A DNA stretch of 64,000 nucleotides from Limnohabitans sp. WS1. Its GTDB lineage: Bacteria > Pseudomonadota > Gammaproteobacteria > Burkholderiales > Burkholderiaceae_C. This document shows, one piece after another, positions 8,992-16,625 of this stretch. The notes under the pieces were generated by a model. The model saw only the letters and a list, made by a program, of their open reading frames with translations, did not search any database and had not been told where the DNA came from. The position numbers and the translations under genes are program-made. How positions within the stretch are numbered: position 1 is the stretch's first letter; each line of letters opens with the position of its first letter. The stretch covers positions 1-64,000 of the forward strand of contig NZ_NERU01000006.1 in the NCBI RefSeq assembly GCF_003063265.1, written 5' to 3'.

Positions 8992-10182
8992 ATGCCGCAC
9001 CAACCCGCATCTGCTGCGCTGTCGCGTTTTCGAGTGATCGACTTGACCCAAGTCCGCGCCGGCCCCACCGCTTGCCGCCAGCTGGCCGATTGGGGAGCCG
9101 ATGTGGTGCAGGTGCAAATGCCCGAGCACATGCGAGGTGACGACACGCTGGGTGGGCAAGAGGGCTCGGACTACCAGTACACGCACCGCAACAAGCGCTC
9201 GATCACGCTCAACCTCAAAGAGCCCGAGGGCATTGCGCTGCTCAAAGACTTGATCGCCAGGGCCGATGTGGTGGTCGAAAACTTCCGCCCCGACGTCAAG
9301 TTCCGCTTGGGCATTGATTACGAGACCCTGAAAAAGGACAACCCTGGCTTGGTGTACGCCAGCATTTCGGGCTTTGGCCAGACCGGGCCTTTGGCTGCAC
9401 GGCCGGGCTTTGACCAGATCGCGCAGGGCATGGGCGGACTGATGTCGGTCACGGGCTTGGCCGAGCAGGGACCCATGCGCGTGGGCATCCCCATTGCTGA
9501 TTTGTGCGCGGGCATTTTTGCCGCCCAAGGCATTTTGGTGGCCTTGCTGGAGCGTGAAAAGTCTGGCCAAGGCCAGTGGCTGCACACCTCGCTGCTCGAG
9601 TCCATGGTCTACATGATGGATTTCCAGACTTCGCGCTGGCTGATCGACGAAGAAGTGGCCACACAGGCGGGCAACTTCCACCCCACCAGCATCCCCACCG
9701 GGGTGTACAAGGCCCGTGACGGCTACATGAACATCGCGGTGTTTGGCTCCAAAATTTGGGAGCGCTTTTGCGATATTTTGGAAGCGCCGCAATGGGTCAC
9801 CGACCCGCGTTACCAAGACAAGCCCAGCCGCTCGGTCAACCGCGACGCCCTGAACGCCGAGATCAACGAACGCCTGGCCAAGCAAGACCGTGCTTATTGG
9901 ATTGAGCGCCTGAACGATGGCGGTGTGGCCTGTGGCTTGATCAACAGCATGGACGAGGTGTTCAACGAACCCCAAGTGCAGCACTTGAAGATGGTCAAAG
10001 AAGTGGTGTCGGTGCACCAAGGGCCGCAGCGTTTGGTGGGCCAGCCGGTGCAACTCGAGCGCACGCCCAGCACCATCGCCCGCGCCGCACCCCGCCGTGG
10101 CGAGCACAGCGAAGAAATTTTGGGCGAACTCGGGCTCGATGCCCAGGTGCTTGCCCAACTCAAATCCAAAGGAGTGTTTTGA
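8992..10182 (+). CDS. CaiB/BaiF (class III) CoA transferase
   Basis: 396 residues from the ATG at 8992. The N-terminus RVIDLTQVRAGPTACRQLADWGADV and the later NKRSITLNLKEPEGIALLKDL are typical of family III transferases; the catalytic aspartate is expected in the block DLCAGIFAAQGILVALLER. These enzymes move CoA between carboxylic acids. First gene of a plus-strand catabolic run, adjacent to and probably controlled by the divergent GntR. It ends one base before the crotonase ATG. Donor and acceptor acids are not predictable. Confidence 0.92.
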   Translation: MPHQPASAALSRFRVIDLTQVRAGPTACRQLADWGADVVQVQMPEHMRGDDTLGGQEGSDYQYTHRNKRSITLNLKEPEGIALLKDLIARADVVVENFRPDVKFRLGIDYETLKKDNPGLVYASISGFGQTGPLAARPGFDQIAQGMGGLMSVTGLAEQGPMRVGIPIADLCAGIFAAQGILVALLEREKSGQGQWLHTSLLESMVYMMDFQTSRWLIDEEVATQAGNFHPTSIPTGVYKARDGYMNIAVFGSKIWERFCDILEAPQWVTDPRYQDKPSRSVNRDALNAEINERLAKQDRAYWIERLNDGGVACGLINSMDEVFNEPQVQHLKMVKEVVSVHQGPQRLVGQPVQLERTPSTIARAAPRRGEHSEEILGELGLDAQVLAQLKSKGVF

Positions 10183-10992
10183 ATGTCCGACGTCGTCTAC
10201 ACCTCACCCACCGAACGGGTCAACACCTGGCTGGAGGGCAGCACCCTGCACATCCAGTTCAACAATGTGGCGCGGCACAACGCCTTGTCGGTGGACATGT
10301 GGGAGGCCGTGCCTGCGCTGCTGAACCAGGCCGAACACGACCCGCGTGTGCGTTTGGTGGTGTTTTCGGGGGCAGGCGAGAAAGCCTTTGTGTCGGGGGC
10401 TGACATTTCGCAGTTTGAAGACATGCGTGCCGCGCGTGAGGCGGTGACCCGCTACGAGCACATGGCCGAGACCGCGCTCATGGGCATCTTCAATTTCCCC
10501 AAGCCCACACTGGCCTGCATTCGCGGTTTTTGCATCGGTGGCGGCATCAACGTGGCCATCAGCTGCGACATGCGCATTGCCGCCAGCGATGCGGTGTTCT
10601 CGGTGCCCGCCGCCCGACTGGGCCTGGGCTACCGTTATTCGGCCATGAAAAACCTGGTGGACTTGATTGGCCCGGGTGCGGCCAAAGACTTGTTTTTCAC
10701 TGCTCGAAAAATCAAAGCGCCAGAGGCGCTCAGCCTGGGTTTGGTCACGCGGGTGTGTGCCCCCGAAGACTTGCCTGAGTTGCTGGCCGAATACACCTCG
10801 GCCCTGGCGGCCAACGCCCCCCTGACCATTCAGGCAGCCAAGGCCATCACCCGCGAAATCCTCAAGCCCTCACCCGAGCTGGACATGGACCTGTGCACCC
10901 AGCTCATTCGCGGCTGCTTTGACAGCGCCGACTACGCCGAAGGCCGCAAAGCCTTCATGGAAAAACGCCAACCCGTCTTCAAAGGCGAATGA
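10183..10992 (+). CDS. Enoyl-CoA hydratase/isomerase family protein (atypical crotonase)
   Basis: 269 residues with a crotonase fold: oxyanion block CIRGFCIGGGINVAISCDMRI and the adjacent AASDAVFSVPAARLGLGY. In classical hydratases the position of the first catalytic glutamate falls in a QPE block; here it reads VPAARLG, so that Glu is replaced by Ala, and the second acidic position appears as Asp in AAKDLFF. It may therefore catalyse another crotonase-type reaction. It directly follows the CoA transferase with no gap, so it probably acts on the same CoA ester. Confidence 0.88.
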   Translation: MSDVVYTSPTERVNTWLEGSTLHIQFNNVARHNALSVDMWEAVPALLNQAEHDPRVRLVVFSGAGEKAFVSGADISQFEDMRAAREAVTRYEHMAETALMGIFNFPKPTLACIRGFCIGGGINVAISCDMRIAASDAVFSVPAARLGLGYRYSAMKNLVDLIGPGAAKDLFFTARKIKAPEALSLGLVTRVCAPEDLPELLAEYTSALAANAPLTIQAAKAITREILKPSPELDMDLCTQLIRGCFDSADYAEGRKAFMEKRQPVFKGE

Positions 10993-11000
10993 GGTCTCAC

Positions 11001-11984
11001 ATGAAATCGTATTGGATGAACATCGCTGAAGGCCAAGCCAGCATGGCGCTGCGCGAAGTGGACAGGCCGGAGCCCGGCGCAGGCCAGGTGTTGGTCAAGC
11101 TGCACGCGGCGTCGCTGAACCGGGGTGAATTGATCGTGGGCCACGGGCTGCACGGCAAAGGCGGCAGCAAGCCTGCCGGCATGGAAGGGGCAGGACAAAT
11201 CGTTCAGCTGGGCAGTGACGCCGGGGCCTGGCAAGTCGGTGATCGTGTCATGGGCCGCTGCCCGGGGGCGTTTGCCGAATACGCCTTGATGGATGTGCGC
11301 GAAATCATGCGTGTGCCGGACAACTTGAGTTTTGAGCAAGCCGCATCGATACCCCTGACGTTTTTGGTGACCTATGACCTTTTGGTTTTGCAAGGTCATT
11401 TGCAAGCCGGGCAATGGCTGTTGGTCAATGGTGTGTCTTCTGGTGTGGGGGTGGCCAGCCTGCAAATGGCCAAGGTGCTGGGGGCCAAGGTGATGGGCAC
11501 CTCAGGCTCGCAGGCCAAGCTCGATCAATTGAAACCACTTGGCTTGGACGTGGGCTTGTGCACACGCGGTGCCGATTTTCACCAGGCCGTGTTGCAGGCC
11601 ACCGATCAACAAGGCGTCAACCTGGTGGTGAACACCGTGGGCGGCACGGTGTTTGCCGAAAACATGCGCTGCATGGCCTTTCAAGGGCGCATGGGTTTTG
11701 TGGGGTATGTGGACGGCACGCTCAACGCCAACATTGACCTGGAAGCGCTGCACGCCAAACGCTTGTGCTTGTTTGGGGTGTCCAACAAATTGCGCACGCC
11801 CGCCCAGCGGGCGCAAGGCATTGCGCAGTTTGCCGCGCAGATTTTGCCGGCCTTTGCCGACGGTCGCATCCAGCCCTTGATCGACCGCGTGTTTGAGTTT
11901 GACCAGCTGGAGGCGGCCAAGCTGCACATGGAAAGCAACCAACACACGGGCAAGATCGTCTTGCGCATTGCCAGCAGCGCCTGA
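11001..11984 (+). CDS. Zinc-independent MDR oxidoreductase (quinone reductase-like)
   Basis: 327 residues of the medium-chain dehydrogenase/reductase superfamily. N-terminal GroES-like half (VLVKLHAASLNRGELIVGHG, GMEGAGQIVQLG) and a nucleotide-binding half with VNGVSSGVGVASLQMAKVLG. The catalytic-zinc cysteine/histidine set is missing, as in NADPH:quinone reductases. The ATG at 11001 has GAGGT 6 bases upstream, which decides it over the ATG at 10989 that overlaps the previous stop. Part of the catabolic run; the substrate is unknown. Confidence 0.88.
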   Translation: MKSYWMNIAEGQASMALREVDRPEPGAGQVLVKLHAASLNRGELIVGHGLHGKGGSKPAGMEGAGQIVQLGSDAGAWQVGDRVMGRCPGAFAEYALMDVREIMRVPDNLSFEQAASIPLTFLVTYDLLVLQGHLQAGQWLLVNGVSSGVGVASLQMAKVLGAKVMGTSGSQAKLDQLKPLGLDVGLCTRGADFHQAVLQATDQQGVNLVVNTVGGTVFAENMRCMAFQGRMGFVGYVDGTLNANIDLEALHAKRLCLFGVSNKLRTPAQRAQGIAQFAAQILPAFADGRIQPLIDRVFEFDQLEAAKLHMESNQHTGKIVLRIASSA

Positions 11985-12031
11985 GACCGCGCTCAGGCCA
12001 CTGCCCATTTTGAAGCCATGGAGACAACAGC

Positions 12032-13003
12032 ATGAACAAAAGAATCCTGATTTCCGCCTTGGTCCTGTCCTGTGTGACCTGGAGTGCGCAAGCGCAGGGG
12101 ACGGCTTACCCGAACAAGCCCGTGCGTTTGGTGGTGGGCTTTGCGCCCGGTGGTGCGGCCGACTATGTGGCCCGCGCCATGAGCGACGCCATGGGCAAAT
12201 CTTTGGGCCAAACGGTGATCGTGGAAAACCGGGCAGGTGCCGGCTCCAGCATCGCGGCCGAAAACGTGGCCAAGTCGGCAGCCGATGGCTACAGTGTGTT
12301 GCTGGCCAGTCCCAGCAGCATTTCGGTCAATCCTGCTTTGAACCCCAAGCTCAACTACACACCCAAAGACTTGGTGCCGGTGACCAAGGTGACCACGTCG
12401 CCCCTGGTCATTGCCGTCAACCCCGGCATCGGCATCAATTCGGTGCAAGAGTTGATCGCCCGCGCCAAACAGGCCCCAGGCAAGATCAATTACGCCACGT
12501 CGGGCAATGGCTCGGCACCGCATTTGGGTGCCGCTTTGTTCACCCAATTGACCGGGGTCGAGATGGTGCACATCCCGTTTCGGGGGGGCAGTCCAGCCAT
12601 TCAGTCGGTCATTGCGGGCGACACCCAGGTCACCTTTGGCACACCGCCTTCGGTTTTGCCCATGATCCAAGCGGGTCGTTTGAAAGGCTTGGCCGTCAGT
12701 ACCAAGAACAGCACGCCATTGGTGCCCGGCTTGCCGGGCATGCAGGAAGCCCGATTGCCCGAATACGGGATTGAGTTTTGGTATGGCTTGTTTGTGCCGG
12801 TGGGCACGCCACCTGCCGTGATCAAAAAGATTTTTGATGCAGCACAAACCGCCATGGCCCAGCCTGCTGTGAAAGCGGCTTTGGCCCGCGAAGGCACCGA
12901 TGTTGCTGTGTCCACTTCGCCAGAACACTTCGGGACCTTCTTGACCGAAGATGCCAAATTTTGGGTGAATCTGGTCAAGAGCGCCGGCGTCAAACTCGAT
13001 TGA
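12032..13003 (+). CDS. Bug family tripartite tricarboxylate receptor (TctC-like)
   Basis: 323 residues with a signal peptide ending SAQA-QG and the family start YPNKPVRLVVGFAPGGAADYVAR. Bug proteins are abundant periplasmic carboxylate-binding proteins of Burkholderiales, feeding TctAB-type permeases. No tctA or tctB gene is in the window, so the permease must be elsewhere. Position inside the catabolic run suggests it binds the acid metabolised by the neighbouring enzymes. Confidence 0.95.
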   Translation: MNKRILISALVLSCVTWSAQAQGTAYPNKPVRLVVGFAPGGAADYVARAMSDAMGKSLGQTVIVENRAGAGSSIAAENVAKSAADGYSVLLASPSSISVNPALNPKLNYTPKDLVPVTKVTTSPLVIAVNPGIGINSVQELIARAKQAPGKINYATSGNGSAPHLGAALFTQLTGVEMVHIPFRGGSPAIQSVIAGDTQVTFGTPPSVLPMIQAGRLKGLAVSTKNSTPLVPGLPGMQEARLPEYGIEFWYGLFVPVGTPPAVIKKIFDAAQTAMAQPAVKAALAREGTDVAVSTSPEHFGTFLTEDAKFWVNLVKSAGVKLD

Positions 13004-13018
13004 AACACTGGAGTTGTC

Positions 13019-13807
13019 ATGCTTGAAAACGGAATATTGAAAATCGAGTCGATGCAGGCTCGTTGTACACCCGAAGAGTGGCAGGCGCGTGTCGATCTGG
13101 CGGCTTGCTACCGGCTGTTGGCCATTTATGGCATGTCGGACATGATGGCCAACCACATCTCGTCGCGAGTGCCGGGCGAGGAGGGCGCTTTTCTCATCAA
13201 CGCCTACGGCATGATGTACGAAGAGATCACAGCGTCGAGCTTGATCAAGATTGATCACGACGGCAACATCTTGGCCAAGCCCGATTTTGGTGACTTGAAC
13301 TACGGCATCAACAAGGCCGGTTATGTGATCCACAGCGCGGTGCACGCGGCTCGTCCCGAGGTGGACTGCGTCATTCACACCCACAGCTGGGCCTCCATGG
13401 CGGTGTCCTCGCTCGAATGTGGCCTCTTGCCGATCACGCAAACGGCCATGCGCTTTTTGAAGATTGGCTACCACGACTACCAGGGTGTGGTGCTCGATCT
13501 GGCCGAACAGGCGTCCTTGGTCCAAGACCTGGGGCAGGGGGAGGCGCTCATCTTGCGCAACCACGGGGCCTTGACGGTCGGCCGCAGCGTGGGCGAGGCC
13601 TTCAACTGGATGCACCGCTTGGAGCTGGCTTGCCACGCTCAACTGGCGGCCATGGCCTGCAACACGCCCTTCGTGAAAGTGGCCCCTGAGGTGCTGGAAG
13701 AAACCTGGAACAACTACCAGCCCAGCACGCGCAGGCCTTACGGTTTGATGGAGTGGCCCGCCTTGCTGCGCAAACTCGACCGCATGGACCCCAGTTACAA
13801 GACCTGA
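13019..13807 (+). CDS. Class II aldolase/adducin family protein
   Basis: 262 residues. The metal-site block VIHTHSWASMAVSS and the third histidine in ILRNHGALTVG are present, and the N-terminal pattern LLAIYGMSDMMANHISSRVPG is family-typical. Such proteins are aldolases, decarboxylases or epimerases on hydroxy acids; the exact reaction cannot be read off. It starts 15 bases after the Bug receptor stop and is followed by a second Bug receptor. Confidence 0.9.
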   Translation: MLENGILKIESMQARCTPEEWQARVDLAACYRLLAIYGMSDMMANHISSRVPGEEGAFLINAYGMMYEEITASSLIKIDHDGNILAKPDFGDLNYGINKAGYVIHSAVHAARPEVDCVIHTHSWASMAVSSLECGLLPITQTAMRFLKIGYHDYQGVVLDLAEQASLVQDLGQGEALILRNHGALTVGRSVGEAFNWMHRLELACHAQLAAMACNTPFVKVAPEVLEETWNNYQPSTRRPYGLMEWPALLRKLDRMDPSYKT

Positions 13808-13861
13808 GGTTTGTTTTGCCCCAGGGCTGTGATCACCATTGTTGAATAAACGGAGACACCC

Positions 13862-14836
13862 ATGAAACTCAAAGCCATGACCTTGTTGGGCTGCCTGACG
13901 CTTGTGGCGTGGGTTGGAGCGCCGTTGGCCCAGGCGCAAACCTATCCCCAAAAGCCGGTCAAAGTCGTGGTGGCCTTTACCGCTGGGGGCACCACCGACA
14001 TCCTGGCCCGCACCGTGGCGCAGCAATTGTCTGAAAAGCTCAAGCAGCCTTTTGTGATTGACAACAAGCCCGGCGCAGGGGGCAACTTGGGCACCGAAAT
14101 GGTGGTGCGTGCAGCGCCCGATGGCTACACCCTGATTGTCAATTCGGTGGGGCCGATCGCGGTCAATCCTTCGCTGTATGCCAAGCTGCCCTATAACCCC
14201 TTGACCGATCTGGTGCCCATGGTGCAAATTGCCGATGTGCCCAATGTGCTGGTGATTCACCCGTCGGTGCCCGCAAGCAATATGGAGGAGCTGGTCGCCT
14301 ACGCCAAAGCCAACCCGGGCAAGCTCAACTACGGCTCGACCGGCATTGGCACCTCTTCGCATTTGTCGAGTTTCATGCTGGCCAAACGGGTGGGTTTTGA
14401 GGCCACCCACATTCCCTACAAAGGGGCAGATGCCTTGAAGGACCTTTTGGCCGGGCGCATCCAGTTCATGTTTGCCACCATCCCGTCCGTCATGCCGCAC
14501 ATCACGGCGGGCAAACTCAAGCCCATGGCGGTCAGCTCGCTCAAGCGCTCCCGTTCCATGCCCGATGTGCCCACCGTGGTCGAAAAAGGTTTTCCCAATT
14601 TCGAGGCGGGTTCGTGGTTTGGTTTTTTTGCACCCAAAGGCACGCCCGAATCGGTGATCAACTTGGTCAACAAGGCGGTCAACGAGGTTCTGCAAGTGCC
14701 CGCGATCGAGCAGCAAATGATTGCGCAAGGGGCTGACCCTGCAGGTGGCACCCCCGCACAGTTTGGACAGTTTGTGCAGCGCGAACACGACAAGTGGCGC
14801 TTGATCGTGCGTGACTCGGGAGCGCGGGCCGAATGA
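13862..14836 (+). CDS. Bug family tripartite tricarboxylate receptor (TctC-like)
   Basis: 324 residues with a signal peptide ending PLAQA-QT, then YPQKPVKVVVAFTAGGTTDILAR and DNKPGAGGNLGTEMVVRA, both diagnostic of Bug receptors. It is distinct in sequence from the receptor at 12.0 kb, so the two are not a recent duplication. The stop overlaps the dehydrogenase start in an ATGA, indicating coupled translation. GGAGA seven bases before the ATG is a good ribosome site. Confidence 0.95.
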   Translation: MKLKAMTLLGCLTLVAWVGAPLAQAQTYPQKPVKVVVAFTAGGTTDILARTVAQQLSEKLKQPFVIDNKPGAGGNLGTEMVVRAAPDGYTLIVNSVGPIAVNPSLYAKLPYNPLTDLVPMVQIADVPNVLVIHPSVPASNMEELVAYAKANPGKLNYGSTGIGTSSHLSSFMLAKRVGFEATHIPYKGADALKDLLAGRIQFMFATIPSVMPHITAGKLKPMAVSSLKRSRSMPDVPTVVEKGFPNFEAGSWFGFFAPKGTPESVINLVNKAVNEVLQVPAIEQQMIAQGADPAGGTPAQFGQFVQREHDKWRLIVRDSGARAE

Positions 14837-15849
14837 ACGCCCCCATACGCCCATTGCGCTTGCTGATGTCGCAGCCAAGCATCGAACAGTTGGGGCCGGC
14901 CATCTCAGCGCTCATGGGCCCGCGACCCCACGAGTTGCTGGCGCTGGACACGGCGGTGGCCACGCAGCGCACCGATGCCGATGTGGCCTTCATCTCGCGT
15001 GAAGTCACTGGCACCTCGACCAAGCACCAAATTCACCCCGCCTTGCAGCGGGTGTATGACTTGCTGCGCCAATCGCCGGGTTTGAAGTGGGTGCACATCC
15101 ACTCGGCAGGGGCTGACCGGCAGATCTATCTGGACTTGAAGGCCCGGGGGGTGCAAATTGCCACCTCGTCCGGGGCCAATGCGCAGGTGGTGGCCACCGT
15201 GGCCTTGGCGGGCTTGTTGGCTTTGGCCCGGCGTTTTCCGGGTTTGTGGGCCGAGCAACAAGCACGCCAGTGGATCCCGCTGCTCGGTGAACGCATGCCG
15301 CGCGACTTGCCAGGCCAAACCGCCACCCTTGTGGGCTGGGGACCGATTGGTCAAAAGCTGGGCAGTTTGCTGCAGGCTTTGGGCTTGCATGTGGTGGCCG
15401 TGCGCCAGCACGCCGCATCACCTTGTCAGGCCACGCCCGATGCGGTCGAGCATGTCACATTTGAGCGCTTGCATGAGGTGCTGCCCCGCACCGATTGGCT
15501 GATTTTGGCCTGCCCCTTGACCGACAAGACCCGTCAATTGGTCAATGCGCACACCTTGGCCGCCTTGCCAGCGGGGGCTCACCTGATCAATGTGGCGCGA
15601 GGTGAGGTGGTGGATGAGCAAGCTTTGGTGTTCGCCCTGCAAAGTGGCCATTTGGGCGGTGCTTTTCTGGATGTGTTTGCGCACGAACCCTTGCCAACAG
15701 ACTCCCCTTTGTGGGCCATGCCCCAGGTCATGGTCACGCCCCACGCGGCGGGTCATTCGGATGGCAACGAACAGCGCGTTCGTCAGATGTTTTTGGACAA
15801 TCTGCGGCGCTACACGGCCGGGCAGTCTTTGTTGAACGTTGTGAGCTGA
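14833..15849 (+). CDS. D-2-hydroxyacid dehydrogenase
   Basis: 338 residues. NAD(P)-binding motif GWGPIGQKLGSLL, catalytic arginine in LINVARGEVVDEQAL, glutamate in DVFAHEPLPTDSPLW and histidine in VTPHAAGHSDG are all in place. It oxidises D-2-hydroxy acids or reduces 2-oxo acids. Translationally coupled to the upstream Bug receptor and last gene of the run, so it may handle a hydroxy/oxo acid intermediate of the same pathway. Confidence 0.92.
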   Translation: MNAPIRPLRLLMSQPSIEQLGPAISALMGPRPHELLALDTAVATQRTDADVAFISREVTGTSTKHQIHPALQRVYDLLRQSPGLKWVHIHSAGADRQIYLDLKARGVQIATSSGANAQVVATVALAGLLALARRFPGLWAEQQARQWIPLLGERMPRDLPGQTATLVGWGPIGQKLGSLLQALGLHVVAVRQHAASPCQATPDAVEHVTFERLHEVLPRTDWLILACPLTDKTRQLVNAHTLAALPAGAHLINVARGEVVDEQALVFALQSGHLGGAFLDVFAHEPLPTDSPLWAMPQVMVTPHAAGHSDGNEQRVRQMFLDNLRRYTAGQSLLNVVS

Positions 15850-15936
15850 GTTGGGGATTCACTTGACAGCAGCAGCGTTGGTTTTGAGCCAGCAGGCCGA
15901 CTGGCCAACTGGCAAGGCTCGCTCGGCCAAGCCTGG

Positions 15937-16410
15937 TCAATGCCAGGGAAACACCCAAAGCAACAAGGCGGTCATGACCAGGTAGCGCAAGAATTTGCCG
16001 ATGGCCATGTACAAGGTGCAAGGCCAAAAAGGCATCTTCAGCCAGCCAGCCACCGCGCACAAGGGGTCGCCCACCACCGGCAACCAACTGAGTAAACAGG
16101 CTTTAGGACCCAGTTTTTCGAGCCAAGACAGGGCTCTGAGGTGCCCTGGCGTGTCGCGCCAGCGCTTCATGGCGTGCAAGGTGCCTCGGCCCATCCACCA
16201 GCTGAGCATGCCACCCAAGGTGTTGCCCGCCGTGGCGACCACCACCGCAGGCCAAAAAAGTTCAGGATTGAGTTTGACCAGCCCAAAAACAACGGGCTCA
16301 GAACCCATGGGCAACAAAGTGGCCGAGATGAAGGCCACCACAAACACCGTACTCAAACCGTGTTGCGGCAAAGCCAGCCATTGCAAGAGGTGATTCAACC
16401 AAACATCCAT
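15937..16410 (-). CDS. YqaA-like DedA family membrane protein
   Basis: 157 residues from the ATG at 16410 (MDVWLNHLLQ). Several membrane segments, with the family-typical VAFISATLLPMGSEPVVF, ATAGNTLGGMLSWWMGRG and WLPVVGDPLCAVAGWLK blocks. YqaA proteins belong to the DedA/SNARE-associated superfamily, implicated in phospholipid handling and envelope integrity. The upstream frame to 16491 is rich in charged residues and is not needed. It converges on the dehydrogenase gene. Confidence 0.85.
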   Translation of the reverse strand: MDVWLNHLLQWLALPQHGLSTVFVVAFISATLLPMGSEPVVFGLVKLNPELFWPAVVVATAGNTLGGMLSWWMGRGTLHAMKRWRDTPGHLRALSWLEKLGPKACLLSWLPVVGDPLCAVAGWLKMPFWPCTLYMAIGKFLRYLVMTALLLWVFPWH

Positions 16411-16625
16411 CGGGGCAGTGTAGCGGTGTCCGGTTTTGTGGTTTTTTTCCGGGTTACCCGAGGCCCTGAGGTCATGGAACAGTGGAAACAAAGACTGATT
16501 CGAATGAATACTTCAAATATAACAAATTGAATAAATGCAAGTTTTCTTTGGACATCAAAAAACAGGAAATATAAAATCTAATAACTGATCTTGAGGTGAC
16601 AATAGATTCAAAAGGGAGCATGCCG

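Noticed and set aside
11993-14878. Minus-strand 961-codon frame
   Set aside because: The longest antisense frame in the window, but it covers two Bug receptors and the aldolase that have clear domains; His/Gly/Arg-rich and motif-free.
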